Notes: generated by a model not told the origin, from the sequence alone. A stretch of DNA of 64,000 nt from Pseudomonas aylmerensis (GCF_001702265.1 NZ_MAUE01000005.1:248001-312000); one strand, 5' to 3'. Counted from the stretch's first letter, positions 38,118 to 51,754 are shown. Numbers and translations: made by a program.

Positions 38118-39464
38118 GTGTCCCTGATCGCTTCAGACCACTTCCGCATCGTTGTCGGCCTCGGCAAGAGCGGCATGTCCCTGGTTCGCTTCCTGGCGAA
38201 CCGGGGCACGTCGTTTGCCGTGGCCGATACGCGGGAAAATCCACCGGAGCTGGTCACGCTGCGCCGTGACTACCCGCACGTGGAAGTGCGTTGTGGCGAG
38301 TTGGATGTCGAGTTTCTGTGCCGCGCCGATGAGCTCTACGTGAGCCCTGGCCTGGCCCTGGCGACACCGGCCCTGCAAGCCGCAGCGGCGCGTGGCGTGA
38401 AGCTGTCCGGCGACATCGACCTGTTCGCGCGTAACGCGAAGGCGCCGATCGTGGCCATCAGCGGTTCCAACGCCAAGAGCACCGTGACCACCCTGGTCGG
38501 CGAGATGGCGGCTGCGGCCGGCAAGCGCGTCGCCGTCGGTGGCAACCTCGGCACCCCGGCACTCGATTTGCTCAGCGACGACGTCGAGCTGTACGTGATG
38601 GAACTGTCGAGCTTCCAGCTGGAAACCACCCACGACCTCGGCGCCGAAGTGGCCACCGTGCTGAATGTGAGTGAAGACCACATGGACCGCTACAGCGGGC
38701 TGCCGGCCTATCACCTGGCCAAGCACCGGATCTTCCGTGGCGCCCGGCAAGTGGTGGTCAATCGCCAGGATGCCCTGAGCCGTCCGCTGATGGGCGAGGG
38801 CCTGCCCTGCTGGACCTTCGGCCTGAGCAAACCTGATTTCAAGGCATTCGGCATTCGTGAAGAGAACGGCGAGAAATACCTGGCTTTCGAATTCCAGAAC
38901 CTGATGCCGGTACGCGAGCTGAAAATCCGTGGCGCGCATAACCAATCCAACGCCCTCGCGGCATTGGCGCTCGGGCATGCCGTCGGCTTGCCATTCGACG
39001 CGATGCTGTCGAGCCTGCGCAGCTTTGGCGGTCTCGAGCATCGCTGCCAATGGGTACGCGATCTGGATGGCGTCAGCTACTACAACGATTCCAAGGCCAC
39101 CAACGTCGGTGCGGCCCTGGCAGCCATCGAAGGCCTCGGCGCCGATATCGAAGGCAAGCTGGTGCTGATTGCCGGTGGTGACGGCAAGGGCGCCGACTTC
39201 AAGGACCTCAAAGGCCCGGTGGCCGAGCATTGCCGCGCCGTGGTGCTGATGGGTCGCGATGCCGACCTGATCGCCGCGGCCCTGGGCGATGCCGTGCCGC
39301 AAGTGCGCGCGACCTCGCTGGACGACGCCATCGCCCACTGCAAGGCCCTGGCCCAGCCGGGTGACGCCGTGTTGCTGTCGCCGGCGTGCGCCAGTTTCGA
39401 CATGTTCAAGAACTACGAAGAGCGCGGCCTGCTGTTCGCTCGCGCCGTGGAGGCCTTGGCATGA
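38118..39464 (+). CDS. murD: UDP-MurNAc-L-Ala:D-Glu ligase
   Basis: MurD adds D-glutamate to UDP-MurNAc-L-Ala. The 448-residue protein has an N-terminal UDP-binding VVGLGKSGMSLVRFL and the P-loop ISGSNAKST (114-122), where Ala replaces the usual Gly before Lys; I recall this variant in other pseudomonads. FYND-type SYYNDSKATNVGA follows in the C-terminal half. The start is a GTG 6 nt after the mraY stop, with a weak GAAACGA Shine-Dalgarno sequence. It ends in a 4-nt ATGA overlap with ftsW. Confidence 0.96.
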   Translation: MSLIASDHFRIVVGLGKSGMSLVRFLANRGTSFAVADTRENPPELVTLRRDYPHVEVRCGELDVEFLCRADELYVSPGLALATPALQAAAARGVKLSGDIDLFARNAKAPIVAISGSNAKSTVTTLVGEMAAAAGKRVAVGGNLGTPALDLLSDDVELYVMELSSFQLETTHDLGAEVATVLNVSEDHMDRYSGLPAYHLAKHRIFRGARQVVVNRQDALSRPLMGEGLPCWTFGLSKPDFKAFGIREENGEKYLAFEFQNLMPVRELKIRGAHNQSNALAALALGHAVGLPFDAMLSSLRSFGGLEHRCQWVRDLDGVSYYNDSKATNVGAALAAIEGLGADIEGKLVLIAGGDGKGADFKDLKGPVAEHCRAVVLMGRDADLIAAALGDAVPQVRATSLDDAIAHCKALAQPGDAVLLSPACASFDMFKNYEERGLLFARAVEALA

Positions 39465-40678
39465 ATTTGCGCAATATCATCAAGCCCTATCCGTCGCCGA
39501 TCATTACCGGGCGCGGTATCGACCTGGATTTCCCGATGCTCGCCGGTTGCCTGGCGCTGCTCGGCCTGGGCCTGGTGATGATCACTTCGGCGTCTTCCGA
39601 AGTGGCTGCCGTGCAGTCGGGCAACACCCTGTACATGATGATTCGTCACCTGGTGTACCTGGTGATCGGCCTCGGCGCGTGCATCGTGACCATGATGATC
39701 CCCATCGCCACCTGGCAACGCCTGGGCTGGCTGATGCTGATCGGGGCGTTCGGCTTGCTGATCATGGTGATCCTGCCAGGCATCGGTCGCGAGGTGAACG
39801 GTTCGATGCGCTGGATCGGCTTCGGCGCCTTCAACGTGCAACCCTCGGAAATCGCCAAGGTGTTCGTGGTGATCTACCTCGCCGGCTACCTGGTACGGCG
39901 CCAGAAAGAAGTGCGCGAAAGCTGGATGGGCTTCTTCAAGCCGTTCATCGTGCTGCTGCCAATGGCCGGCCTGTTGCTGATGGAACCCGACTTCGGGGCC
40001 ACCGTGGTGATGATGGGCGCAGCGGCGGCGATGCTGTTCCTCGGCGGCGTGGGCCTGTTCCGCTTCACCCTGATGGTGCTGCTGGCCGTGGCTGCCGTGA
40101 CCATCCTGGTGCAGGCGCAACCCTACCGGATGGCGCGCCTGATTACCTTTACCGACCCGTGGTCCGATCAATTCGGCTCCGGCTACCAGCTGACCCAGGC
40201 GCTGATCGCCTTCGGTCGCGGCGAGTGGCTGGGCGTGGGCCTGGGCAACAGCGTGCAGAAGCAGTTCTACCTGCCGGAAGCGCACACCGACTTCGTGTTC
40301 TCGGTACTCGCCGAAGAGCTCGGCGTGGTTGGCTCGCTGTGCACCGTCGCGCTGTTCGTGTTCGTGTGTGTACGCGGCATGTACATCGGCTTGTGGGCCG
40401 AGAAGGCCAAACAGTATTTCGCCGCTTATGTGGCGTACGGCTTGTCGTTCCTGTGGATCGGCCAGTTCCTGATCAACATCGGCGTGAACGTCGGCCTGCT
40501 GCCGACCAAGGGCCTGACCTTGCCGTTCCTCAGTTACGGCGGCAGTTCGTTGGTGATTTGCTGCGCGTGCCTGGGCCTGTTGCTGCGCATCGAGTGGGAG
40601 AGTCGAACCCACCTGGGCAGCGAAGAGATGGAATTCAGCGAAAGCGATTTTGCCGAGGAGCCATCCCATGGGCGCTAA
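39461..40678 (+). CDS. ftsW: Septal peptidoglycan glycosyltransferase FtsW
   Basis: FtsW is the SEDS-family polymerase that works with FtsI at the septum. The 405-residue protein has a short cytoplasmic N-terminus and about ten membrane helices. SEDS hallmarks include FNVQPSEIAKVF, a large periplasmic loop with GSGYQLTQALIAFGRGEWLG, and FVFSVLAEELGVVG. The C-terminus NVGLLPTKGLTLPFLSYGGS carries the signature. The ATG overlaps the murD stop, and the end overlaps murG by 11 nt. Confidence 0.97.
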   Translation: MNLRNIIKPYPSPIITGRGIDLDFPMLAGCLALLGLGLVMITSASSEVAAVQSGNTLYMMIRHLVYLVIGLGACIVTMMIPIATWQRLGWLMLIGAFGLLIMVILPGIGREVNGSMRWIGFGAFNVQPSEIAKVFVVIYLAGYLVRRQKEVRESWMGFFKPFIVLLPMAGLLLMEPDFGATVVMMGAAAAMLFLGGVGLFRFTLMVLLAVAAVTILVQAQPYRMARLITFTDPWSDQFGSGYQLTQALIAFGRGEWLGVGLGNSVQKQFYLPEAHTDFVFSVLAEELGVVGSLCTVALFVFVCVRGMYIGLWAEKAKQYFAAYVAYGLSFLWIGQFLINIGVNVGLLPTKGLTLPFLSYGGSSLVICCACLGLLLRIEWESRTHLGSEEMEFSESDFAEEPSHGR

Positions 40679-41730
40679 CGTGCTGATCATGGCGGGCGGC
40701 ACCGGGGGCCATGTGTTCCCGGCCCTGGCCTGCGCGCGGGAGTTCCAGAACCGTGGCTACACCGTGCACTGGCTGGGAACTCCGCGCGGCATTGAAAACG
40801 AACTGGTACCGAATGCCGGCTTGCCGCTGCACTTGATCAACGTCACCGGGCTGCGTGGCAAGGGCAAGCTGTCCCTGCTCAAGGCGCCGTTCGTGTTGCT
40901 CAAGGCGGTTTGGCAGGCGCGCAAGGTCATTCGCGAATTGAAGCCGGTGTGTGTGCTCGGTTTCGGTGGTTATGTGACCGGTCCTGGTGGTGTCGCGGCG
41001 AAGCTCGCCGGTGTGCCGGTGATCGTGCATGAACAGAACGCCGTCGCCGGTACCGCCAACCGTTTGCTGGTGCCCCTGGCGGCGCGGGTCTGCGAGGCAT
41101 TCCCCGACACCTTCAGCGCCGCGGACAAGCGCCGCACTACCGGCAACCCGGTGCGCACCGAATTGTTCATGGATATCGCCCGCGAGCCCCTGGTCGGGCG
41201 CAAGGCGCACCTGCTGATCCTGGGCGGAAGCCTGGGGGCTGAGCCGCTGAACAAATTACTGCCCGAAGCACTCGCGCAACTGCCTGTGGACCTGCGCCCG
41301 GAGATCTTCCACCAGGCCGGCAAGAACCACGATGAAGTCACCGCCACGCGCTATCGCGAGGCCGGTGTCGAGGCGAATGTGCAGCCCTTCATCAAAGACA
41401 TGGCCCATGCCTATGGCTGGGCCGACCTGGTGGTCTGTCGCGCTGGTGCGCTGACCGTCAGTGAACTGGCCGCCGCCGGTCTGCCGTCCTTGCTGGTGCC
41501 TTTGCCCCATGCAATCGACGATCACCAGACCCGCAACGCCGAATATTTGGCCGGGGAGGGCGCTGCCTTCCTGCTGCCGCAAAGAACGACTGGCGCCGCC
41601 GATTTGGCCGCACGCCTGACCGAGGTTTTGATGCAACCGGAACGACTCAACAGCATGGCGAGCACCGCAAGCCGCCTGGCCAAACCTGACGCAACCCGCA
41701 CCGTGGTCGATATCTGCCTGGAGGTGGCCC

Positions 41731-41738
<8 letters not shown>
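40668..41738 (+). CDS. murG: UDP-GlcNAc:lipid I N-acetylglucosaminyltransferase
   Basis: MurG converts lipid I to lipid II on the cytoplasmic face of the inner membrane. The 356-residue GT28 protein has the glycine-rich [14 protein letters not shown] loop near the N-terminus, [23 protein letters not shown], and the C-terminal donor site [18 protein letters not shown]. The ATG at 40668 has GAGGAG 7 nt upstream, inside the end of ftsW. A longer in-frame start at 40650 is not supported. It overlaps murC by 8 nt. Confidence 0.97.
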
Positions 41739-44129
<2,391 letters not shown>

Positions 44130-44133
44130 GGAC

Positions 44134-45003
44134 ATGAAAGGCGCATCGCTTCGTCATCAGCCCCCACAAGCACCGAGCCGCAAGCCGGTGCCCCGGGGTG
44201 CCAGCCGAATGGTGGCTAAAGAGCCGATGTCGGCGCGCCTGCCGAAAGCCAATTTTGGTTTCCTCAAGGCGCTGTTCTGGCCGGTGCTGCTGGTAGTCCT
44301 GGGCTTTGGCACTTACGAGGGCGCGCAGCGTCTATTGCCGTATGCCGATCGTCCCATCACCAAGATCAGCGTGCAGGGCGACTTGAGCTACATCAGCCAG
44401 CAAGCGGTGCAGCAGCGTATCGGGCCGTACCTGGCGGCGAGCTTCTTCACCATCGACCTGGCCGGTATGCGCTCGGAGCTGGAGCAGATGCCGTGGATCG
44501 CCCACGCCGAAGTCCGCCGTGTCTGGCCGGACCAGGTGACGATCCGCCTGGAAGAACAACTGCCGGTGGCCCGCTGGGGCGACGAGGCGCTGTTGAACAA
44601 CCAGGGCCAGGCGTTCACCCCGCGTGAGCTGGCCAACTACGAGCACCTGCCGCAGCTGTTCGGGCCGCAGCGGGCGCAGCAGCAAGTGATGCAGCAGTAC
44701 CAGGCCCTGAGCCAGATGCTGCGGCCACTGGGCTTCTCCATTGCACGCCTGGAATTGCGTGAGCGGGGCAGCTGGTTTTTGACAACCGGGGCAGGCAGTT
44801 CCGGCCCGGGCATCCAGTTGTTGCTGGGACGCGACCGCTTGGTGGAAAAGATGCGCCGCTTCATTGCCATCTATGACAAGACCTTGAAAGAACAGATTAC
44901 GAACATTGCGAGCGTCGACCTGCGTTACGCCAACGGCCTTGCCGTCGGCTGGCGTGAACCGGCTGCGCCCACGGCAGCGCAACCCGCTGTCGCGAAGAAT
45001 TAA
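44134..45003 (+). CDS. ftsQ: Cell division protein FtsQ
   Basis: FtsQ is a bitopic inner-membrane divisome protein that links early and late division proteins through FtsB and FtsL. The 289-residue protein has a basic Pro/Arg-rich cytoplasmic tail (1-40), a membrane helix at about 44-62, a POTRA domain starting near [14 protein letters not shown] (75), and the FtsQ-type C-terminal domain ([17 protein letters not shown]). The ATG at 44134 has GAGG about 8 nt upstream; the frame is open earlier inside ddlB. The end is 15 nt before ftsA. Confidence 0.96.
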   Translation: MKGASLRHQPPQAPSRKPVPRGASRMVAKEPMSARLPKANFGFLKALFWPVLLVVLGFGTYEGAQRLLPYADRPITKISVQGDLSYISQQAVQQRIGPYLAASFFTIDLAGMRSELEQMPWIAHAEVRRVWPDQVTIRLEEQLPVARWGDEALLNNQGQAFTPRELANYEHLPQLFGPQRAQQQVMQQYQALSQMLRPLGFSIARLELRERGSWFLTTGAGSSGPGIQLLLGRDRLVEKMRRFIAIYDKTLKEQITNIASVDLRYANGLAVGWREPAAPTAAQPAVAKN

Positions 45004-45018
45004 GAAGAGGCAGGACCC

Positions 45019-46281
45019 ATGGCAAACGTGCAAAGCGGCAAAATGATCGTCGGTCTCGATATCGGCACCTCCAAGGTGGTGGCGCTGGTGGGCGAGGTCG
45101 GGGAAGACGGCACGATCGAAATCGTCGGTATTGGCACGCATCCGTCCCGGGGCCTGAAGAAGGGCGTGGTGGTGAACATCGAGTCCACCGTGCAATCGAT
45201 CCAGCGCGCGATTGAAGAAGCGCAGCTGATGGCCGGTTGCCGGATCCACTCGGCGTTCGTCGGCGTAGCCGGCAACCACATCCGCAGCCTGAACTCCCAC
45301 GGCATCGTGGCGATCCGCGACCGCGAAGTCAGCTCGGCTGACCTCGAGCGTGTGCTCGACGCTGCCCAGGCCGTGGCAATCCCGGCTGACCAGCGCGTGC
45401 TGCACACCCTGCCGCAGGACTACGTGATCGATAACCAGGAAGGCGTGCGCGAACCCCTGGGCATGTCGGGCGTGCGCCTGGAAGCCAAGGTCCACGTGGT
45501 GACCTGCGCCGTCAACGCCGCACAGAACATTGAAAAATGCGTGCGTCGCTGCGGCCTGGAAATCGACGACATCATTCTTGAGCAACTGGCGTCGGCCTAC
45601 TCGGTACTGACCGACGACGAAAAAGAACTGGGCGTATGCCTGGTGGACATCGGCGGCGGCACCACTGACATCGCGATCTTCACCGAGGGTGCGATCCGTC
45701 ACACCGCCGTGATCCCGATTGCGGGCGACCAGGTTACCAACGACATCGCCATGGCGCTGCGTACGCCGACCCAGTACGCCGAAGAAATCAAGATCCGCTA
45801 CGCCTGCGCCCTGGCCAAGCTGGCCGGTGCCGGTGAGACCATCAAGGTGCCAAGCGTGGGCGACCGTCCACCGCGCGAGCTGTCGCGCCAGGCCCTGGCC
45901 GAAGTGGTCGAGCCGCGCTACGACGAGCTGTTCACCCTGATCCAGGCTGAACTGCGCCGCAGCGGCTACGAAGATTTGATCCCGGCCGGCATTGTGCTGA
46001 CCGGTGGCACCTCGAAGATGGAAGGCGCGGTCGAACTGGCCGAGGAAATCTTCCACATGCCGGTGCGCCTGGGCGTTCCCCATGGCGTGAAAGGCCTGGG
46101 CGACGTGGTGCGCAACCCGATTTATTCGACTGGCGTGGGCTTGCTGTTGTACGGGCTGCAGAAGCAGACCGATGGCATTTCCCTGTCGGGCCCGAGCAAC
46201 CGTGACAGCTACCGCAGTGACGACGAGGCGAAAGCGCCGTTGTTCGAGCGTCTGCAGGCATGGGTCAAGGGCAACTTCTAA
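45019..46281 (+). CDS. ftsA: Cell division protein FtsA
   Basis: FtsA is the actin-like ATPase that anchors FtsZ to the membrane. The 420-residue protein has the phosphate-1 motif VGLDIGTSKVVALVGE (12-27), the 1C subdomain after it, phosphate-2 CLVDIGGGTTDIAIF, and the adenosine motif GIVLTGGTSKMEGAVELAEE. The C-terminal amphipathic membrane-targeting helix is FERLQAWVKGNF. AAGAGG lies about 8 nt before the ATG. The gap to ftsZ (135 bp) is the largest inside the cluster and contains a repeat element. Confidence 0.97.
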   Translation: MANVQSGKMIVGLDIGTSKVVALVGEVGEDGTIEIVGIGTHPSRGLKKGVVVNIESTVQSIQRAIEEAQLMAGCRIHSAFVGVAGNHIRSLNSHGIVAIRDREVSSADLERVLDAAQAVAIPADQRVLHTLPQDYVIDNQEGVREPLGMSGVRLEAKVHVVTCAVNAAQNIEKCVRRCGLEIDDIILEQLASAYSVLTDDEKELGVCLVDIGGGTTDIAIFTEGAIRHTAVIPIAGDQVTNDIAMALRTPTQYAEEIKIRYACALAKLAGAGETIKVPSVGDRPPRELSRQALAEVVEPRYDELFTLIQAELRRSGYEDLIPAGIVLTGGTSKMEGAVELAEEIFHMPVRLGVPHGVKGLGDVVRNPIYSTGVGLLLYGLQKQTDGISLSGPSNRDSYRSDDEAKAPLFERLQAWVKGNF

Positions 46282-46306
46282 AGAAGCTGCGGCGAGCGCC
46301 AAGCCG

Positions 46307-46358
46307 CAAGCTTCAAGAGTATGGCGTTCCGAGCTTGCAGCTTATGGCTTGAAGCTTG
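46307..46358. repeat. Inverted repeat between ftsA and ftsZ
   Basis: CAAGCTTCAAG (46307-46317) and CTTGAAGCTTG (46348-46358) are perfect 11-bp inverted copies 30 nt apart, within a run of related AGCTTGCAGCTT-like motifs. It looks like a second Pseudomonas repeat family, different from the REP copies, inserted in an essential operon. Confidence 0.7.
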
Positions 46359-46416
46359 GAACTCCTGCAGCAGTAGGCGTAGGCGAAAAAACTAGAGAAA
46401 TGAAAGGAGAGGGAAC

Positions 46417-47613
46417 ATGTTCGAACTCGTAGACAACATCCCCGCAAGCCCGGTCATCAAAGTGATCGGTGTCGGCGGTGGCGGCGGCAACGCTGTCAAC
46501 CATATGGTCAAGAGCAACATTGAAGGCGTTGAGTTCATCTGCGCCAACACTGATGCCCAGGCGCTGAAAAGCATCGGCGCGCGGACCATCCTGCAATTGG
46601 GCACTGCCGTGACCAAGGGCCTCGGCGCTGGCGCCAACCCGGAAGTCGGCCGTCAAGCCGCACTCGAAGACCGCGAGCGTATCGCTGAAGTGCTGCAAGG
46701 CACCAACATGGTGTTCATTACCACCGGCATGGGCGGCGGTACCGGTACCGGTGCGGCACCTATCATTGCTGAAGTGGCCAAGGAAATGGGGATCCTGACG
46801 GTTGCCGTCGTGACCCGTCCGTTCCCGTTCGAAGGCCGCAAGCGCATGCAGATCGCCGACGAAGGCATCCGTCTGCTGTCTGAAAGCGTCGACTCGTTGA
46901 TCACCATCCCCAACGAGAAGCTGCTGACCATCCTGGGCAAGGACGCAAGCCTGCTGTCCGCGTTCGCCAAGGCTGACGATGTACTGGCCGGTGCCGTTCG
47001 CGGTATCTCCGACATCATCAAGCGTCCAGGCATGATCAACGTCGACTTTGCCGACGTACGTACTGTCATGAGCGAAATGGGCATGGCGATGATGGGCACT
47101 GGCTGCGCCAGCGGTCCGAACCGTGCACGCGAGGCCACCGAAGCGGCCATTCGCAACCCGTTGCTGGAAGACGTGAACCTGCAAGGCGCACGCGGCATCC
47201 TGGTGAACATCACCGCCGGTCCTGACCTGTCCCTGGGTGAGTACTCCGACGTGGGTAGCATCATCGAAGCCTTCGCTTCCGAGCACGCGATGGTCAAGGT
47301 CGGTACCGTGATCGATCCGGACATGCGCGACGAACTGCATGTGACCGTGGTTGCTACCGGCCTGGGCGCGAAAATCGAGAAGCCTGTGAAGGTCATCGAC
47401 AACACGCTCCACAACAGCCAGGCCAGCCAGCAAGCTGCCGCTCCAGCACCTGCGCGTCAGGAACTGCCGTCGGTCAACTACCGTGACCTGGATCGTCCGA
47501 CCGTGATGCGCAACCAGGCCCAGGCCGGTGCTGCGGCGTCTCGTAGCCCGAATCCGCAAGATGATCTGGACTACCTGGACATCCCGGCATTCCTGCGTCG
47601 TCAGGCCGATTAA
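46417..47613 (+). CDS. ftsZ: Cell division GTPase FtsZ
   Basis: FtsZ is the tubulin-like GTPase that polymerises into the division ring. The 398-residue protein has VIGVGGGGGNAVNHM near the N-terminus, the tubulin signature GGGTGTG (107-113), NTDAQAL, and a variable linker (about 320-380). The conserved C-terminal peptide LDYLDIPAFLRRQAD binds FtsA and other partners. A strong AGGAGAGGG precedes the ATG, which suits its high expression. It is separated from lpxC by 112 bp. Confidence 0.98.
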   Translation: MFELVDNIPASPVIKVIGVGGGGGNAVNHMVKSNIEGVEFICANTDAQALKSIGARTILQLGTAVTKGLGAGANPEVGRQAALEDRERIAEVLQGTNMVFITTGMGGGTGTGAAPIIAEVAKEMGILTVAVVTRPFPFEGRKRMQIADEGIRLLSESVDSLITIPNEKLLTILGKDASLLSAFAKADDVLAGAVRGISDIIKRPGMINVDFADVRTVMSEMGMAMMGTGCASGPNRAREATEAAIRNPLLEDVNLQGARGILVNITAGPDLSLGEYSDVGSIIEAFASEHAMVKVGTVIDPDMRDELHVTVVATGLGAKIEKPVKVIDNTLHNSQASQQAAAPAPARQELPSVNYRDLDRPTVMRNQAQAGAAASRSPNPQDDLDYLDIPAFLRRQAD

Positions 47614-47667
47614 TGGAATGTATCAGGGCTATGAAGGTGATTGGTGTTCAGCAAAGGTCTGGTCTGC

Positions 47668-47673
47668 TATTAT
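47668..47673 (+). promoter_or_regulatory. Candidate -10 element for lpxC
   Basis: TATTAT lies about 50 bp before the lpxC ATG. The matching -35 is weak, so this internal promoter is only a suggestion. Confidence 0.3.
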
Positions 47674-47689
47674 CGCCAGCCTTTGTTGA

Positions 47690-48637
<948 letters not shown>

Positions 48638-48664
48638 GTAACAACTCTCTTTCTTTAGTTTTGA

Positions 48665-48691
48665 AAGGCTGCCTTCGGGTGGCCTTTTTTT
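48665..48691 (+). terminator. Intrinsic terminator after lpxC
   Basis: AAGGCTGCC and GGTGGCCTT pair around a TTCG tetraloop (two G-T wobbles), followed by seven T. It ends the dcw operon. Confidence 0.9.
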
Positions 48692-48753
48692 ATGCTTGAT
48701 GGGTTTGCAGTGGAGTATGCAAGCGCCCTCATCCCAGCAAACCTGCTCCCCCC

Positions 48754-50244
48754 CTAGATCTGTCCAGCATCCACGATCCGGTTGCGCCCGCTGTGCTTGG
48801 CCTCATACAACGCCTGGTCAGCCTTGAGCAGCAACGCCTCAAGAGTCATACGGCTGCGTTTGTCCCAGGTGCTCATGCCGATGCTCACCGTAATCGGCCG
48901 GTCGGCACCGTTCACCCGGGGCAAATGTTCGACGCTGCTGCGGATATGCTCGGCGATGACCCAGGCGCCCTTGGCATCGGTATGGGGCAGGATTACCGCG
49001 AACTCTTCGCCGCCATACCGCGCGGCAAGGTCGGCCGGGCGGCGGATGTTGTCGCCGATCACCTGGGCGACCGTGCGCAATGCCGCGTCGCCGCCGTGAT
49101 GGCCATGGCGGTCATTGAAGGCCTTGAAGTGGTCCACATCAATCATCAGCAGCGTCAACGGCTCCGTCGAGCGTTGGGCGCGATCCCACTCCAGGCGCAG
49201 GCGCTGGTCGAGAATGCGACGGTTGGCCAGGCCGGTGAGCGGGTCGGTGGCTGCCAGTTCTGACAGCACTTGCTCGGCGTGATGCCGTCGGCGCAGTTCA
49301 CTGCAGAGCATCCAGGTCAGCCACAGCAGGCCCATGCACAGAATGCCCGTCGCGATGCTGACCAGCCATGCCGCGCGGCGCCAGGGAGCGAAAATCTCGT
49401 CACTGGACAGCGCCACCACGACGATCAGCGGCAAGTTGCCCACAGTCGAAAAACTGTACAGCCGCGGCTGGTTATCGACGCTGGAGATGCTGCTGAAACT
49501 GCCATCGCGCTCGCGCAGCATGCGCGCCACGTTCGGGCGTTGGCTCAGGTCCTTGCCCACCATATCCAGTTCCAGCATGGGTTCCTGCGCCAGCAGGATG
49601 CCCTGGTGATTGATCAGGTTGATGGTGCTGTCACTGCCGATATTCAGGCTGCTGAACAGTTGGTGAAAGTACGACAGGCGCATGGAAGCCACTGCTACGC
49701 CGAGGAAGCGCCCGTCTGCCGACGAAACGCGCCGACTGAATGCAATGCGCCACTGGTCGTCGCACACGCAGCGGGCCAGGAACGGACGGCTGATATACAG
49801 GCCCACATCCGGGTTGTTGCGGTGTACCTGGAAATAGTCACGATCGGCGAAGTTGCCGGTCTTGGGGGTCAGCAAGGAGGAGTCGGCAAGCACCTCGCCC
49901 TCGGGGTCGAGCAGCAGGATATCGCCCTTGTAGGGTGCGGCGGCGGAGCGGTCGAACAGCACCAGGTGCCGGATGCTCGCGGAAACGCCCAGCAGGTCAT
50001 TGCGTTCAGTGGCGGTGATCAGGCCCTTGATGGACATGTCGTAGAGTTCGACGTTGCGCAACACATCGGCGTCGATCAACTGTGTGATGTTGTTGGCCGT
50101 GCGTTTGGCGCTCTGCAAGGTATTGGCGTGTTCACGAATCAATAACGCGGTGACGACCGCGACGATCATCAGGACCGTGAGGGTGCTGCCCAGTATCAGC
50201 AAGCGTTCCGGGCGGCGGGTAGGGCGGGCGAGGCTTGGGCTCAT
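48754..50244 (-). CDS. Membrane-bound diguanylate cyclase with periplasmic sensor
   Basis: The 496-residue protein makes cyclic di-GMP. It has an N-terminal membrane helix (about 15-36), a periplasmic sensory region of about 240 residues resembling a double-CACHE domain, and a second helix near 290-315. The GGDEF domain that follows has the active motif GGEEF at 411-415. An RxxD inhibitory site (RPAD, 402-405) stands five residues before it, so feedback inhibition is expected. I start at the ATG at 50244 (MSPSLARPTRR), although the Shine-Dalgarno sequence is weak and the frame extends to 50337. The likely ligand is a small extracellular molecule, but nothing identifies it. Confidence 0.88.
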   Translation of the reverse strand: MSPSLARPTRRPERLLILGSTLTVLMIVAVVTALLIREHANTLQSAKRTANNITQLIDADVLRNVELYDMSIKGLITATERNDLLGVSASIRHLVLFDRSAAAPYKGDILLLDPEGEVLADSSLLTPKTGNFADRDYFQVHRNNPDVGLYISRPFLARCVCDDQWRIAFSRRVSSADGRFLGVAVASMRLSYFHQLFSSLNIGSDSTINLINHQGILLAQEPMLELDMVGKDLSQRPNVARMLRERDGSFSSISSVDNQPRLYSFSTVGNLPLIVVVALSSDEIFAPWRRAAWLVSIATGILCMGLLWLTWMLCSELRRRHHAEQVLSELAATDPLTGLANRRILDQRLRLEWDRAQRSTEPLTLLMIDVDHFKAFNDRHGHHGGDAALRTVAQVIGDNIRRPADLAARYGGEEFAVILPHTDAKGAWVIAEHIRSSVEHLPRVNGADRPITVSIGMSTWDKRSRMTLEALLLKADQALYEAKHSGRNRIVDAGQI

Positions 50245-50431
50245 CGGGCGTACTTCTGCTTCGAGGATGCCAATAGCGTAGTAGCAACTCTGGAATATGG
50301 CGCCCGGCAAAACGGTGCGAGGGGGCATGCTCGCCAATGCGATGCGTCAGTAACGGCTGGGTTGGCTGCTACACCGCATTCGCGAGCGAATCCGCGCCCA
50401 TCCTGGTTCTGCCTGGGCGACAGGGTGCGTG

Positions 50432-51754
50432 TCAGAACACGTTGATCGGGTAGTCGATGATCACGCGGTATTCATCCACATCGCGGTCCACCGCCGAGTA
50501 GCCGTTGCTGCCGCGATTGACCGCCCACTGCAGGCGCACCGCCAGGTCTTTGGCCTTGCCGCCCTGCACGACGTATTTGAGGTCGATATCGCGTTCCCAG
50601 TGCTTGGCGTCCTTGCCGTCGGCGCTGTACCAGGCGCTGTAGCCACGGCTTTGCGGGTCGACTGTGGTGAGGTCGGTCTTGCCGCTGATGTAGGACACGG
50701 CCGAGGTCAGGCCGGGCAGGCCCAGGCCGCCGAAGTTATAGGCGTACTTGAGTTTCCACGAACGCTCATTGGGGCCATTGAAGTCGGAGTATTGCTGGGA
50801 GTTGTCCAGGTACACGCTGTCGCCCTGGGCAATGTAGTCGAACGGGGTATTGCCGTTGACCCGCTGGTACGCGGCAGTGACGCTGTGATGGCCGACGTCG
50901 ACGGTGAAGTGCAGGCTGTAGGTGTTGTTGTCGATGTTGCCCAGCAGCGCCTGCCCGGTGTCCTGGGTGTGGTAGTAGTGCAGGCCGGGGTTGAGGCTGA
51001 CCATTTCGTTGACCACATAGGTGTAGTCGAGGTCGTAGTAGTACTGGTGCCACACGTCCTTGAGTTCGGAGGCGTAGAGGTTGCTGGTCAGCCCGTCGAT
51101 GCCGCTGAACGACACGCCGGCCCAATTCATGTGCTGGCTGTCCGTGTTGTTGGGCAGCGCGCCATAGCTGGTGCCAATGCGCCGGTGGCCGCTCTGGTTG
51201 TAGAGCTTGGTAAAGCTGGCCTGTCCGCCCTCGAACATCCAGCCGTCGACGCTGTGGTTGGTCAGGCTCACGCCACGGAAGGTCTGCGGCAGCATGCGGG
51301 TCATGCCGCCGGCGATCACCGGGTTGTTCAGGAACAGGTCGCCGGCCTTCAACTCGGTATCGAAGGCGCGCATTTTCAGGGTGCCACCTGCGGTGGAGAA
51401 CGAGCCCGGCGCCTTGCCGTTGCCACTGCCGTACGGAAGGATGCTGGAGCCATCAGTGCCGCCTCCGCCGTCGAGCTTGAGGCCGAGCATCGCGTGGGCG
51501 TCCAGGCCGAAGCCGACGGTGCCCTGGGTATAGCCGGATTCGAAGGTGCCGATAAAACCCTGGCCCCATTCTTTGCTGTCATCGGTGTGGATATCGCGAC
51601 GGTCGCGGTTCATGTAGTAGTTGCGGGTGTTGATGTTGAGGTGCGAGCCTTCGACGAAACCGTCGGTGGGGGTGGTGTCTGCCGCGTGGGCAAGGGGGAC
51701 GATCGTTGCTGCAATCGCGAGGAATAACGGGGTGAACGTCAGCGAGTTCTTCAC
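50432..51754 (-). CDS. OprD-family outer-membrane porin
   Basis: This 440-residue specific porin has a Sec signal peptide ([22 protein letters not shown]) followed by the OprD-like start [20 protein letters not shown]. It continues through repeated aromatic beta-strands to an aromatic C-terminus (INVF). OprD-family porins import amino acids, aromatic acids or similar small carboxylates; the substrate here is unknown. The start is a GTG at 51754 with AAAGGAG 8 nt upstream. The ORF's first possible start (TTG at 51775) overlaps that site. It is on the same strand as the diguanylate cyclase but 187 bp from it. Confidence 0.92.
   Translation of the reverse strand: MKNSLTFTPLFLAIAATIVPLAHAADTTPTDGFVEGSHLNINTRNYYMNRDRRDIHTDDSKEWGQGFIGTFESGYTQGTVGFGLDAHAMLGLKLDGGGGTDGSSILPYGSGNGKAPGSFSTAGGTLKMRAFDTELKAGDLFLNNPVIAGGMTRMLPQTFRGVSLTNHSVDGWMFEGGQASFTKLYNQSGHRRIGTSYGALPNNTDSQHMNWAGVSFSGIDGLTSNLYASELKDVWHQYYYDLDYTYVVNEMVSLNPGLHYYHTQDTGQALLGNIDNNTYSLHFTVDVGHHSVTAAYQRVNGNTPFDYIAQGDSVYLDNSQQYSDFNGPNERSWKLKYAYNFGGLGLPGLTSAVSYISGKTDLTTVDPQSRGYSAWYSADGKDAKHWERDIDLKYVVQGGKAKDLAVRLQWAVNRGSNGYSAVDRDVDEYRVIIDYPINVF

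Noticed and set aside
38463..38490. Apparent defect in the MurD P-loop (GSNAKST instead of GTNGKST)
   Set aside because: The Lys and the Ser/Thr are kept, the gene is otherwise intact inside an essential operon, and I recall this variant in other pseudomonads.
50370..50400. REP-like CATTCGCGAGCGAATCC sequence upstream of the diguanylate cyclase
   Set aside because: It is a single degenerate unit without a partner arm, too weak to list as a REP element.
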